NCBI GenBank assembly: GCA_030762935.1
Contig: CM060899.1
Coordinates: forward strand, 16,289,001 to 16,353,000
Direction: 5' to 3'
From: Hymenopus coronatus
Taxonomy: Eukaryota; Arthropoda; Insecta; Mantodea; Hymenopodidae
Length of the DNA: 64,000 bases
A program made the position numbers and the translations under genes. This document shows, piece by piece, positions 12,729 through 25,660 of this stretch. The first letter of the stretch is position 1; every line of letters begins with the position of its first letter. The notes below the pieces were generated by a model. That model had not been told where the DNA came from and made no database searches. It saw only the letters and a program-made list of their open reading frames with translations.

Positions 12729-13079
12729 TAGCTATCACAAAAGTGTGTGCCATCAAGATCAAGGATGAAACATTGGGAGTGATAAACTGCTCAGGATGTT
12801 AGCTAGGTAAGCACTTAAACAAATCATATGTAATCTTATTAGTGTAACGCAGTGATGAGAAGTGATAAAATGTGGTGGTAAGCAACTAATGTGAATAAAT
12901 GTCATGGAATTTATCATGGAACTGGTTATCATTAAAGGTGTAGCTGCAGTTGGTGAAATGTTTTATATGCATGTAAATAAAACAATTCACAGGCCGAATT
13001 TGTCCAGTGGTTCCAGGTGGTATGAATTGCAATGTCATGCTGTTTTCAACAGGGATAGTCTGCTCTAAAGAATGATATG

Positions 13080-13130
13080 CAAATGCTGAAAACCACAGCA
13101 GTTAAAGAGCGCCCATAAATAATTAATTTC
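13080..13130 (+). mobile_element. SINE-A 3' end scrap (copy 6)
   Basis: About 45 bp matching the SINE-A tail: TGCTGAAAACCACAGCAG, then TTAAAGAGCGCCCATAAATA. No head or body is present. Confidence 0.7.
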
Positions 13131-13687
13131 AATACCATCTATTATATTTAACCTTGCACTTAAAGGGTTCCTTGTTAATACTGGTAAAGAGAAAGATGGC
13201 ATGTGGTGAATATAAAATTGGGATATAAGAAGCCCTTTGATGGATTCATGAAACGTGAAGAGGTGAGTGATACTAAGGGCATTATTTACATATACACCCT
13301 TTTCCAGGCCAGAAAGATTATAGCTGTAATGACCACAGTCTTTCTGAAAGGATGCTTTTGGAACTGTCACAATGGATGTCAATATATTACTGAGCAAGTC
13401 GTGAAGCAATCAGTACTGCTCATAATTTAACTTCAGATAACAGTTACAGTAATCTGCTGACAGATGCATTTTGTTGCATTAAAGTGTATTGTTAAGGATT
13501 CTTTCCAAAGTTTTTTCAGCTTGAATCTTGCACTTAATGATGCAGATAGACTTGAGTTTTGTCTTGTGAAATTAAAAGAATTCTCTAAAAGCTACAGATT
13601 TTTAAGTTAACTGTATGTAGTGTTCCTAAGGTTATTTTTTTTTCAGTGAATCCCATTGGCTTGTACTTTAGAATTCTGTGTCAGTCT

Positions 13688-13905
13688 TGGTAGCAGTAGT
13701 TGGTTAAGCACTAGCCTTCTAATCTGGAGGTTGCAGGTTCAAACGTGGCCCAGACTGATGGTTTTTAAATGTACTTAAAAGCAATAGCATCATGGCAATA
13801 AATTTACTGGCATGTAAAAGAATTCCTGAGGAACAAAATTCTGGCATGCTTACAGCTGATATTATCCTGGCAATTTGACACCTCATTAACAAACAATTAA
13901 TTTAA
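13688..13905 (+). mobile_element. SINE-C copy 1
   Basis: tRNA-like head (GTAGTTGGTTAAGCACTAG, box B GGTTCAAACG near 13736) and a body shared with 54795-55000: TACTTAAAAG, TTTACTGGCATGTAAAAGAA, CTGAGGAACAAAATT. Several substitutions separate the two copies. Confidence 0.75.
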
Positions 13906-15589
13906 AATAATCTAATTCTTACAATTCTGTGCAGGTATCTGTATAAAGTAGAGAGGTTACAATTGCCTACTACAAGATAATGTATAATTAAATTTTAAAA
14001 AAATTCAGAAAGAAAACATTTTATGGGACTCTCTAAATCTTGTAGTTTTTAAAGAATCACCACTGTCTGAAATGAGCTAAAGATCCAGACCGATGGCTAT
14101 TGTTTAGTTTCTGGATCAGCTTTCATCACCTGCTACAGTGTTTTGAGTCAAAATGCCCTATCTTGCCAATATTAAAGTTTGATGCATTATCCAGGCAACT
14201 ATTTAAGATAATGAAATAAATTTTCCAATTTTTTTGCTTTTACTGTTGATTGATGAAAAATAGAATAATATTTCTTTTTATTAGAAGGAAAGGTATACTT
14301 TTTAAAATAAAGCTCTTATAATGTTATAGAAAACTTGATGATTTTTAAATTTTAAAAAAATAACTAATCCATATACACAAAAAAAAAATTCATTAAAATA
14401 AAGCCTATATAGGTGAAAATGTGTTGTAAAAATTTCAGCCCTTAGTGTCAATTAGTTTCCGAGATAATGGGGCATTTGTATGAAAATATTACTTCTTCGG
14501 AAACTGGTTTGAAACTTATAATTTTAGAAAAATGTAACCTAACTTTCCAAACACAACTTCGCAGTATTTTGAAACTCTTATTTGAAGGAAATTTGAGCGG
14601 GATGCCCATGCTGCGAATAGGTAAAGTAAAACTTTTTGATCAAAATAAAACAACAGGTTTCTTCTCTAACAGTAATATTGACATAGCAATAAAAGTGAGT
14701 GCAATAAAATGTCCTAAAAAACTATAATGCAGAATTATTTTAAGCAATATTTTAAAATTATTTACAATTAGCGTATCTCTATGAAAGTTATACCAAAATG
14801 AGCGCGATATTAAAAATATTCATATGCAATTAAAACATAAAAATGGAAAAAAAATTATGAACATTTCAATTTGACCCCCTTTAAATATGCTTTTGATTCT
14901 TTCTCCATTGAATTTTTGAGTAATTTCTTGGCATTTCTTCTCATTTGTGAGGTGGAATTCAGCAACTGCAGAGCTTCCCAACATCAAGTTTTCTTATTTT
15001 TTTTTTTTTTTTTTTTTTTCCACTACTGCCGATTCAATATTTTAGGGCTTCTAGAATAGGTCATATGATCTTCCACAACTGCTTTCACCATATTTTCATC
15101 CATTGTTGCTATGGCCAGTCGTCTGCTCAGTGTTCATTTTTGAGGAATCCCTTGCTTTTCTAAATTCTGCATACCATCAATAAATAGTGAATTAAGAAGG
15201 GAAAGGTCCCCAAATGCAGTCTCCCCTCCCGTAAACCGACTTTAAAGTCATAGAAAATCATAGCCTGGAAATGCTCTTGCTTGAGATTCATCATGGCATG
15301 TGGCTTAGCAACATGTTATGCCTATACATATGGTGCTGGCAATGCACGCTGTTTGAATGCACCCAGACTTGCACATGTTGCTATTTGAACTTCAATTTGA
15401 AACTAGGAAAAGTTGCTTTGTTTTTACCATAGTTCATTGTTTTACTATTGACTATTTTATGACCCACAGTTATAGTCTGTTGCTTGACATTAAAACAAAA
15501 TTTATAGTGTCCATTGGCAAGTTCCATCACCTTTTTTCAGGTGTAACAGCTCATCCTCATTTTTATCGTCTTAAGTTGCTATAGGGGAT

Positions 15590-15860
15590 GAAAAAGATGC
15601 CCAAAAGAATTTATTTATTTTCAATATTTTGCTTTCTCCACATAACTTCCTATTAGCTTTCCTCAGCTTATACATGTATAATATCTCTTACATCTTCTCC
15701 AACTGTTTAAGTCATCCAAAAAGTAAGATTTGTAAAGGTCCTCAAAATAAAAATCTCTTTTGGAGATGACCTTGTTTAATACAAATCTTTTTTTCCAAGC
15801 CATTTTTTTTTCAAGTTTGGAAATGGTCACTTTGGATCAAATCTGGTTAACACAGTGGAT
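15590..15860 (-). mobile_element. Mariner transposase C-terminal remnant (M5)
   Basis: Read on the - strand from about 15845, the frame gives PDLIQSDHF, then LEKKICIKQ, then FGxLKQLEKM. This aligns with the PDLAPSDYFLFP...GIKKLEHRW tail of mariner transposases of the same type as M4 and M6. Stops interrupt it. The N-terminal and central parts are absent. Confidence 0.65.
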
Positions 15861-16029
15861 GATGATGTGTTGCCTGCCATAATTAAAATATGTATATTCC
15901 ACTGTAACGGTAGAAACAAAATAATTAGATTTAATAGTTCAGAAGTTGTTTTACTAAGAGTTCAGTTTCATTCACAGCTTAATGATTTATGCTGTACTAT
16001 TAATAATGTTTAAAATCTTTAAATCTCAG

Positions 16030-16095
16030 GTGCAGCACTTGAGGCCGAATGATCCATATCCAACAGATCCAAAGGAGAAAGAAGAAATGGACAAG
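16030..16095 (+). CDS. U2SURP: U2SURP exon B: acidic/basic linker, 66 nt
   Basis: Encodes VQHLRPNDPYPTDPKEKEEM then DK, the charged linker between the RRM and the SURP motif. It occupies the place of the human PNAPMLPPPKNKEDFEK segment, so position is conserved more than sequence. Acceptor CAG at 16027-16029; donor GTAATA at 16096, weaker than the GTAAGT consensus. The exon is phase 0 at both ends with 22 whole codons, so skipping it would keep the frame. Exons A and C join it without a break. Confidence 0.93.
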
Positions 16096-17775
16096 GTAAT
16101 AATGTGGCCCTTCCATTCATATTCAACTTTTCCTTTGTTTTCTCTGGCTTACATTCCAAAACTAGACCTTCCCTTCATTTCAAGTTTTCAAAATATTTTG
16201 TGAGAATTTAAGTAAAACATTTACAGCAGATATTTATTATGGTATTCAGTATATAAAAACACAAATTCTTTCAAGGCTTCTGTTACTCTTGAAGTCCATA
16301 CATTATTGAAATACAGCAGTGTAAAAGCTTGTAGATTTATTTTTATATGTGCTGTCTGACTTCTGTCCTTGCCTTCAAAAAATAACTCATAATTTAAAGT
16401 TCAGATTTATGTTATCCTGTAAGAAGTTACCACCTGTTTCACTGTAAGCAGAATAAATACAAAACTGGTTAATTATTTCTAGCTATACCGAATATTGGTA
16501 GATATCTTTCCTGGCTAACATAAGCACAATCTCATTATTTTTTTATATTTCTTAGCCTATATTAACAGAGTAACCAGAGTAGTTATGTTGTGGAGGCCTC
16601 TCAATGGTAAAATAAAATGTTACACATTGCCCTTCGAAAATCTAGCAAAATTTATATGCCAGTGAAAAATGCATTAATTTAGGACCTGAGTAGTCCCTTC
16701 AGAGTTGTGCGATACCTATTATATGGGTAGCATCAACTTGGAATTTTTAAATGAACATGATTTGGAATTTGAAGTAATGGAAATAGCATTTATAAAAGTT
16801 TTACTTAGAAACCTGTGTGAATTAAGTGATAAACTGGTAAAGTAATAAAGTGAATGTGGTAAGTGTAGTTATTTATGAAATAATCTTAAAATGTATTTTG
16901 AAAAGCTTTAAGAGGAGCATTTAAATTTTTACGTTAAAATATCTTAATCCCATTTTTATTCTGAGCTTTTTAGCTACAAGTTCTCATTTAAGTTTCTTCA
17001 AAATGTTGTTAACAATGTATTGTATTCTGAGTGCAGTTTTGATGCATGACAAAGGTCATCACTTAGAGCTGTTTGTATTAAATTTATTTTGAGGCCATGT
17101 ATTTCCATTTGTGTGCATCATTTCATTGGGCTGGGGTAATAGTTTCTCATTTAAGAATATAATGAAATAAAATACAGGGGGAATGTGCATATTAGGGGCT
17201 ATGAAACCTGAAACCTTTTACCTGATGGGAGATTGCTGTAAGAAATACATTTCTTTAGCTAGATGTAGCAGTGGGAGAAAAGTAAAGGAATACTGGATTT
17301 ACTGTTAATGACATTTTTTGACAAAATGCAACTCTTTTATGAGTAGTTTTTCTATTTCAAATTTCTAGTTTTTGCTGAATATTTTAGAAATAATATATTT
17401 GAACAAAATTTAATCTGTTTGTAAAATACTAATGTTTTTAATTTTTTTGCATATTTAATATGAGGTATTCTAGGTCTGTTAGTCATAATAGTAAAACATA
17501 CCCTAAATTCCCCAATTTTTGGAAATAATGAAACATGACAGAAATGTTGTAACTTAATTCTGTGCTACATTAGTTTTAATCAGGGTAGTTTTGAGAATCT
17601 ACTCAAAAAAACAAACACGCGAATGTGCATTGCTAAGTAAGGGGTTTCAGCTTAAGGTATTTTACATGCGCCACATCTCTGGGGCAGGAGCAATACTTGT
17701 TGTTGTTCATGGTGTCTTTATTTTATTGTGATATGATGAGGGTGTGTTTTGATGTTGCTGCTGCTCTCCTCACAG
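16096..17775 (+). other. U2SURP: U2SURP intron B-C (1.7 kb)
   Basis: AT-rich, starting GTAATA and ending CTCACAG. I recognise no mobile element or RNA gene in it. Confidence 0.85.
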
Positions 17776-17819
17776 ATTTTATCCCAGGCTGTTGTCAAAG
17801 TGGTTATCCCGACCGAAAG
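17776..17819 (+). CDS. U2SURP: U2SURP exon C: 44-nt exon before the SURP motif
   Basis: Encodes ILSQAVVKVVIPTE plus two bases (AG) of an arginine codon completed by exon D. The human counterpart is TLSQAIVKVVIPTER, so identity is very high. Acceptor CTCACAG at 17769-17775, donor GTAATG at 17820. It is one of the shortest exons of the gene and is followed by a 30 kb intron. Exon length is 44, phase 0 in and 2 out, so skipping it alone would break the frame. Confidence 0.95.
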
Positions 17820-19678
17820 GTAATGTACACAGTCACGATACCCCCACTTTATTCTCTTAATTTGCAGGTAAGTTATTAGATCTTTGCTCATTAAGGTAAC
17901 AGAGGGCATTCTGTAATGTAGCAAACCAGTTCAGCGTAAACAATTTTAGCTCTGTAAAAATTTCTGCAATGTGTTGATTGTTATGGCATGGTGAAATGGC
18001 ATTGAGCTGTGTGCTGTAGTGTTGCAAAATACACCACTTTCATCTTATCCACAGGTCTAATACTGTAAAAGTGGAGAATAAACAGGTTTATGGGATTTTT
18101 TTTAAAAAAATATTTCTTTTTGCATCTACTAGCATACTGAAGCATGTTGCAGTGTATCTAAACTAGAAAATAATTCAAACCCTTCCATGCCGTAAAAATT
18201 GTACTGATTTATCATAGTTGCAATAAATCTGAGTAGCAAAAATGCTAAACAAAATGCATAAGAAATGCACACAAGAACTCTTTTAGGCCTCCTTTCATAG
18301 TTGAGCTTCAAATAGAAAAGTACCATAACAAATCTTCAAAATTATTGCCTATTTTAAAAAATAATGTTACTACTCATAGTACTATAATATAGGCCCTAGG
18401 CAAGTGGCTTATCAATATTTAATGTTCTTCAATGAAATCACTTGCATTTTGACAAGGAAGGATCATTATTCTAAAGTAATCTTTGAAAATAAAAATTTAA
18501 AACACATAGCTTAAACTGACTCCAACAAAATTCACTATAAACCCACCTCTGTATTGTGACTTCCCAGTATTGTGACTTCCCAGTGATGGCTACTATCAAA
18601 TGTTTTCGACAATCAAATGCATTATGATAGTGAGAATTGACTGTCAAATGATTGATTTTTCATTCGGATTTAAAAGCTGTTTATTTTCGCAAAATGCATG
18701 AAGTACTAGCATAAATAAAATACTAAATTAGTCAACAGTTTTCATTTGGGTATAAAATAACAATGAAATAGGCATTATAGCCCTCAAGTAATAATATAAA
18801 AAGACTTTAGTGTACATTATTTTGCAATAATAAAACACAATTAGAGTGATATTAATTCCATGACTATCGGATTATGAAAGCATACTATTTTTCAATCAAA
18901 CTAGCAAATGTAACCCTGAATTAGAAGTGTGTAGTTTTTAAATAAAGATACACAAAGGAATATTAGATGAACTCTAAAATGTAGGGGATAACTACAAATC
19001 AATATTTTCATCTTTTTTGCATGTTTTTTCAATACCAAAATGTGGAGAATACACACTAATAACACTTTTCCAACACTTATTTATTCTTATTTTTCACTTA
19101 TGTGTTTCCAATCATAATCATAACTTTTTCACTTATGTCGCTTCTTTGTCACTTTCCTTCATAAACTTATCTGATGCATTTATCAGATACCTCATGTAAG
19201 GCTTCATGACAACATTGCTTCTTTTGTCCTTGTCCTTGTCCCTCTGCATGTAGTCAACATTTACAATCTGAACATAGCAGCGGAAGGTGCCATATACTGA
19301 AGCTGAGGATAGAGGGCCCGAAGTCATGTTTTTTAGGAGAGGAGTGTAGCAGACAACAGGCTGTATGGGGCCCAAACCCACTCAAATGACCATCAATTTT
19401 GGATTTTTATGTTAGCTACATTTTCATAAGTTGGCAACATTGATTTCACTATTTTTTGGTGCTCATTGTAGACGATTAGTAGATAATGGCTTTACTTTGC
19501 TGTATAACTAATCTTTCAAACAAAGGCGGGTGGGTAAAATGACTGTCCAGGCAATATCATCTGCCTAATATGTTCCTTGCTCCTTCAGGAATATGCTAGA
19601 TATAAGAATCACAGAATCTGTAAGCGTTTAGCTAGTAAAACAATTACTTCTAGGTTCAGGAGGTATGTATTTCTCTTT

Positions 19679-20440
19679 TTACTTTCTCTATACATACTAT
19701 GTACATAGTGTATAGAGAAGGTATTGTATTGCACCCAAAAATTTTATACCGAGATTTCACTGGAAATACACGTTTTGAGACTCCCTGAATCCAAATAAAG
19801 CCTTTTTAGAAAAATGTGTGTGTGTGTGTCTGGGCAGCATAGCTCAAAAACGAAAAGACCATTAGATACCAAACGTGGAAAAAATTTTGAAAATTTTGAT
19901 TTTCTAAAAAATGGCTCTAACGATTTTGAATAAGATCTCTTATATTTAAGATATTTTAATAACAAATCAAATGTATATCTTCAATTTTCGGGGAATAGCC
20001 TCTGAAGAGCTGTTCATTCTCGATGAATTTTGCATAACTCGTAAATTATAAGAGATAGGCAAAAATGTACTTAAGAAAATGTATAGATCATGTTAAAATA
20101 TACAATTTATGTGATATACATTTTTTTCTTGGAGCTGTTCGTTTTTGAGATATTTCTTGTTATTGATTTCAGCTTTGAAAAACTTGCACTTTTCTCATAC
20201 AGGAATTTGTCAACTGCTGTCCTTACAAACAAAGGAACTTCAGTCGCATAGCAACCAGCTTTTGACTAACGTTTTAACCTATGCTACTCCCTTGTTTCCC
20301 TTCTATTTACAAAGAAGCAAATAATAACACCATTTCTGCTAATTTTTTTCTCGATTAGTATTAAGTAAATAGAAGATAAAGATTTTTAATAATAATTTAG
20401 AGATGTAGAGAAAGTCATGTGAATGGAACACATCAGATTT
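19679..20440 (+). repeat. R repeat copy R1
   Basis: Starts with the terminal hairpin: arms CTTTCTCTATACATACTATG and TACATAGTGTATAGAGAAG at 19682-19720, pairing over about 19 positions with a two-base bulge. A short TG microsatellite follows (19816-19829). It ends with the signature GAGAAAGTCATGTGAATGG then AACACATCAGA. No coding frame is conserved among copies. The family is not one I recognise. Confidence 0.9.
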
Positions 20441-21224
20441 TTATATATACTATTTCCATATGTATATATTACCAAAATATACTTCCTTTTTTAAGGTCAT
20501 ATACCTGTTTCAGGATTATGTGCGGTTATGGCAAGTAATTTGGGGTTACGTTATATATATTGTATTTATTATTTTGTACCCATTTAATGTGAGTTTAAAA
20601 TGAATATGCCAAATTATTCTCTTGCAATAAGAGGAGACCTTGATTTAGTGTTCTTATTCTGTTTTTGAGGTACTCAGTCCTAAATTTGTTTAAGCAATAT
20701 TTTGGGTTGAGTTGAATGTAAGACATAGCTAATATTCTAAGCTTCATGTGGGCATTCCCCTCTCGACATGCTACAGTAGTTTTTGTGGCTGTCAACTAAC
20801 TAGGAAACACAAAGCAGCAACATTAATACAATTTTAACTTCTGTTGTGCAAAAATTAGGTGTATTAAGATTTGGCATTAATGTTTTGATTTTTAATTAAA
20901 AGTTCATTCACCACAAAATAACGACCTTTGTGGCAGTATTACAAATTTAATGCACATGTTTAGAGGAAACTATATGTCCTCATGCATAGATCAATTGCAT
21001 ATGTATGTTTCTTGCTCGGTAGTTGGTATGTAGCATTTTTAGTGTAATGCTCATCACTGGTTGCCAAAAATGCTGTGCTGAATGGCGTTGGTATATATGT
21101 ATTGGTTCATGATGAAAGCTACTTGAACCTGCCAAGCAACCAATAACACCTTAAAACCAAATGAAACAGAATACTAAGGTAGTCAGGAGACGATTGAGTA
21201 ATTAAATAGTTTTATTTGATAGTG

Positions 21225-21425
21225 CCCATTACTATGCCTCACTTCAAGAGGTCCTGAGTTTCAATCTCAGTTGTATTTTTTTTTTGGAAATTTCCCTTAA
21301 TCTGAGATGAATGTTGGGTATGTTTAAACTCTGGGCTCATTTCAACATCATGTCACCTGTTTCACTTATTATTTGATATGACCTACCAGGTAAAAGGACT
21401 TAAAACTTAATAAAAAAAGAAAGAC
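21225..21425 (+). mobile_element. SINE-B copy 2, degraded
   Basis: Matches 8328-8580 at a degraded head (GAGTTTCAATCTCAG), the body (TTTCCCTTAATCTGAGATGA, GGGCTCATTTCA, ATTTGATATGACC) and the A-rich tail near 21410. More decayed than copy 1. Confidence 0.7.
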
Positions 21426-22112
21426 AATGAATGCACTATTAGCCACTCTATTGTGCAGTTTGCAAAGCTGTAGTAGTGATTTCCTAGGAGAAACTCTGTG
21501 GCATACTCGTCAGACATATGAATGCATGCTTAATTAAATGTGCTTCCAGCATTGAGACAATATAAGGTTAGTTATAAACAAATTTTCACAGATATAGGCT
21601 GTTCTACATAGTAATTTGCTGTAACAATATAATTGCTTTACTCATATTAACAGCTTTAAAATATTTAACTTTGTCCAGTTTTCCCAGTACTTCGTAAAGT
21701 TCTTTTGTCTCACTTTCTGTGCAACATAGCAGCATAATGAGCATGTATGATACAACCACCCTTGCTGGTGAGTTGAACACAAAACATCTCTAATTTCCTG
21801 CAATAGCAGCACTCATGCATGTCACTACAATCGGTGCAAACTTGTTCAAGAATGCAGTGTCATGCCAAAAACTCATTAGCTTGCGAGAATACTCACTTAT
21901 ATAGTAGATGTTTAGATTTTCATAGAAGATTCTGACGATTGCGCTTCCAGTGTTTACTCTGGGTGAGCAAGCTACGAGGATAGATCAAATATAAACGTAA
22001 ATTATTTTTTTAAATTTATAACATCAACAAACAAAAATACACATACACAGATTACTTTTCTACATAGTGTTCTGCCTTCAATACACGTTCTCTCCATCAG
22101 TTTTTATGCCAT

Positions 22113-22940
22113 TTTTACTTTCTCTATACGTACTATGTACATAGTGTATAGAGAAGGTATTGCACTCCACCAAAACATTCGATACTGAGATTTCACCGGA
22201 AATATATGTTTTAGGGTCGCCTGTATCCAAAAAAAAAGTATTTTCAGAAAAAGGTCCATGTGTGTGTCCATGTATCTGTGAACACGATAACTCAAAAACA
22301 GAAAGTCGGTAAACTATCAAACTTAGTATTTAAGTTTAGTGTCTTCCAGGGATGCGACACAAAGATTTTGAGAAAAATCCCCCCACCCCAAACTACCCTT
22401 TACATGGAACTTTTTTCGAAAATTTTGATTTTCAAAAAAATGGCTAACGATTTTGATTAAAATATCATATATTAAAGATATTTACCTGACAAATAAAATG
22501 TATGTTTTGAATTTTCTGGGAATAGCCTCTGAATACTACTTTATTGTGGATGAATTTTGCATAACTACTAAACCGTAAGAGATGGACAAAAACTAACCAC
22601 ACAAAAAATGTATAGCACATTAAAACACACAATTTATGTTATATACATTTTTTTTGTGTAGTTGATTCCTTTTTCTTGATTTCAGCTTTTCTCATACAGG
22701 AAATTGTCAACTCCTGTCCATATAAACAAAGGAACATCAGTCACATAGCAACCAGCTTTTGGCTTTCACTTTAACCTATGGTACTCCCTTATTTCGCTTC
22801 TACTTACAATAAAGCAAGAAATAAGACTTATCTCTGCTAATTTTTCTCGATTAGTATGAAATAAATAAAAGATAAGCTTACAAACAATAATTTGTTACAG
22901 AGATATAGAGAAAGTCATGTGAATGGAACACATCAGATTT
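22113..22940 (+). repeat. R repeat copy R2
   Basis: Complete unit with the terminal hairpin at 22117-22156, preceded by TTTTT. The interior matches R1 and R11 (CCCCCACCCCAAACTACCC, AATTTTCTGGGAATAGCCTC). It ends CATGTGAATGGAACACATC near 22934. Mariner M1 begins immediately after it. Confidence 0.9.
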
Positions 22941-22946
22941 TCATAT

Positions 22947-23935
22947 AAAGAAGAAGGATGCATGCAGAGCCAGTAGCACACAAGCTCTTCTACACTTGCA
23001 TATCATCATTAAACCCCTGTCCTCCTAGGTCTTGTTTGAGTGGTCTAAACAAATGGTGATAGATTTGGACTGTATGGAGGGTGTTCCAGAGGTGTCCAAT
23101 ACATTTTCTCCAGTTTTTACCGCGTTAAAACGGCAGTATGCAGTCTTGCATTGTCATGGAGAAGAGTGATGATTTGGAAAGGTTACCAGTGTCATGGCAA
23201 TACACAGCTTTAGCTTCATCCAAAAGGTGAAGTAATATGCTGCATCAAATGTCCCTTATTCGTGAAGAAAATCCACCAGCAAAATGCCTGTGGAGTTCCA
23301 GAAAACAGTTGCCAGCATCTTTCCAGCAGATGTTTTGACCTTGACTGGAGTTGCTACGTCTGCTCGCCGCACTCCTTGCTTTGATTCTGAGGTGTAATTA
23401 TACATTCTTGTTTCATCACAAGTCACAATACAAGGCAAGAAATCCTCTCCCTCCTCGTAGCGATGCAGAGGTCTCTAATAAACTTCTGGGCTTAAAGTAT
23501 TTTGTTCTTGGTGAGGAGACAAGGAATCTCCTGGCAGACAATTTTCTGTAATGGAGTTCATCTTGGATGATTGCTTGAACACTTCTGTAATTTATTCCTA
23601 GGGTGAAAACAATTTCGGAAATTTTTATGCATTGATCTGCAGTAATGTTGAGAATGGCAACAATGTTGTCTGCAGTAATGCTTGTCTGCGGTCTCATCCG
23701 TTGAGGTTTATTTTCCTCAGCTTCTCTTCCCACCACCAACTTTTTAGTCCACTCACACACTCGAGTCTGCAAAAGTATTTCTTCCCCAAACTGTGTGTGG
23801 AGCCATCTCAAAATTTCCGAAGGTTTGTTAGGACAAGAAATCGGATGATGCACAACAGACATAAGTACCTCTTGTTCACTTATGGTGTAGTGACACAGCC
23901 CAGCTCTCCACTGTGCTTGCGCGCACAATAACCCT
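22947..23935 (-). mobile_element. Mariner transposon M1, nearly whole but inactive
   Basis: The - strand from 23928 gives an N-terminal helix-turn-helix region (ILRWLHTQFGEEILLQTRV; later GINYRSVQAIIQDELHYRKL then SAR). The catalytic part follows: IVTCDETRMYNYTSESKQ and SAGKMLATVFWNSTGILLVD (about 23435-23260), LLHDNARLHTAV (about 23150) and HPPYSPNLSP (about 23090). The third catalytic aspartate is asparagine (SPNLSP), and stops and frame breaks occur. The tail LKQDLGGQGFNDD is at about 23045-23005. It abuts R2. Confidence 0.9.
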
Positions 23936-25142
23936 TCTGTAGATACCCCCTTTCAACATCCTGACAAAGCTCCTCCTAAACTTAACAGCAGCGTTAGATT
24001 AAAATTCCCATTTATATTTGATCTTCCCTTGTACTTATTTCTGCTTACCTGTCATCTACCCGGCTCCAACCTCCTGATAACTTTGGGCCAGTCACTACAT
24101 CAAAATAATATACTGTTATTGAAATAATTGTGCCCCATAATTAAAGTACCAGTTGACTAACCAGTTTTTATAGGACACCTGCTGCTTCCAGCGGTTTAGC
24201 AATGGACCTATGAGACTGATTATATGAGTAGGCTATCAGAACAACACTGCTGACTTGCAAATGGGTCAGGTGTCAGTAAAGCGATGATAATGATTGGTGC
24301 CAACACCGTGACTTAAGCTTTGGCATTTATGCTCTGACAGGTGTTTTACTTAAAGTAAAGGCTTGTCTCTTTTTCGCTGAAAATTTAATGAATTACCCTA
24401 ATGCAGAAACACTTATTCTTTACAATCCCCATCTTCTTTATGAAAGAAAGTGTCATTTTCACCATTGTACCAACATGCTTACCTTACTGTCATATGTTCT
24501 TTATGCTTTTTAGCATGTATGAATGTCAAAAATTTACACCAAACAAATAAGAAGAAAGTCCAGAACAGTAAATGTATGAATGTAGCTCTTTTAAATTGCA
24601 CCACTTGTAGTAATGGTTGTGGCAAAACAGGGGGGGACATCGCCATTTTGTTTAGGAAAATTTAACTCTTTATTGACTGAATTACTTTGCCACATATGCC
24701 ATTCTTACTCTATTAATAAACTACTTTCATATATCTTCCAAAGGCAGTTTGAATAGCCGTAAACGTTAAGGTGATACTTAATCCATTCAGAGCCAAACTT
24801 GGCCAGTTCGAATCCCAGTAACTACAGTCAAATGTGCCTGTGGTAAAGGACAGGAAGACTGTAGTAAAATAACTGGTGAAAGGGCACAGTTGGAAGCCGA
24901 CAGGGTTACTTTTGACTGCAGTTGAGTTCTGCTCTTTTGCTTTGAAATGGTTTGAAGGTTAGTTTAATAATAAATTAACTCTAGAATACAAACCCTCTTT
25001 CTATAGTAACATTTAAAGCCAGTAGGACTTATAAGTCCCGACATCAGTAAGGACATTCATAGAAATTGGAAGGATATTCATAGAAAATTGCCTTTTGTAA
25101 CAAAGAAAAGCTAAGACAACTATGCTTATGCCATTCTGAACA

Positions 25143-25660
25143 TGAGAGGCATTCTAGAAGCTCTTGGCCTAACCAAGAAAAAACACAATATTCAAGAGGA
25201 GTTTCTTTCTTTTTTTTCAACATAGTCACCTTATAAATCAATACATTTAATCCAACTACTTCCAACTTTTTAATATCCTCAGTAAACTCCGCAAAATAAA
25301 TGTCTATCTAAGCTCCAACCTCCTAGTTTGATGTGAATTTTCTTCCACGTGGCTGTTGCCTCAGGTTGGAAACAATGGGAACAAAAAGTAATTGCTCTGG
25401 AATGTAATGACGAATCCATATTTCTTCTATTTTAAGAAACTCAATGGAATTGCATTTAAAACACTCATTCAGGTACATTTTAGGTTGATTGCCCATTGCT
25501 ATATGCAGTATCCATCAAGTAGAAAGTTAGCTCACATTCAAACCTTAGGGTAAAATGGTCTCTCGTAGTGGTTTCAGGGCACAGTGAGGATTCATTATCT
25601 TGATTGGCTGTGCAACCATTCAGGAGCCCACTTTTTAGCCAACGACAATGAAGGGAAATA
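25143..25660 (-). mobile_element. Mariner remnant M6 with internal deletion
   Basis: The - strand reads IEEIWIRHYIPEQ (like DETWIHHYTPE), then directly LLFVPIVSNLRQQPRGRKFT, then FAEFTEDIKKLEVVGLNVLI (like FEDLDKSYYSDGIKKLEHRW). The segment holding the second and third catalytic aspartates is deleted. The terminal ATGAGAGGCATTC at 25142-25154 matches the M4 end at 51646. Confidence 0.7.

Noticed and set aside
24770..24930. Another SINE (CAGTTCGAATCCC resembles a B box)
   Set aside because: No box A, body or tail match to the families seen here.
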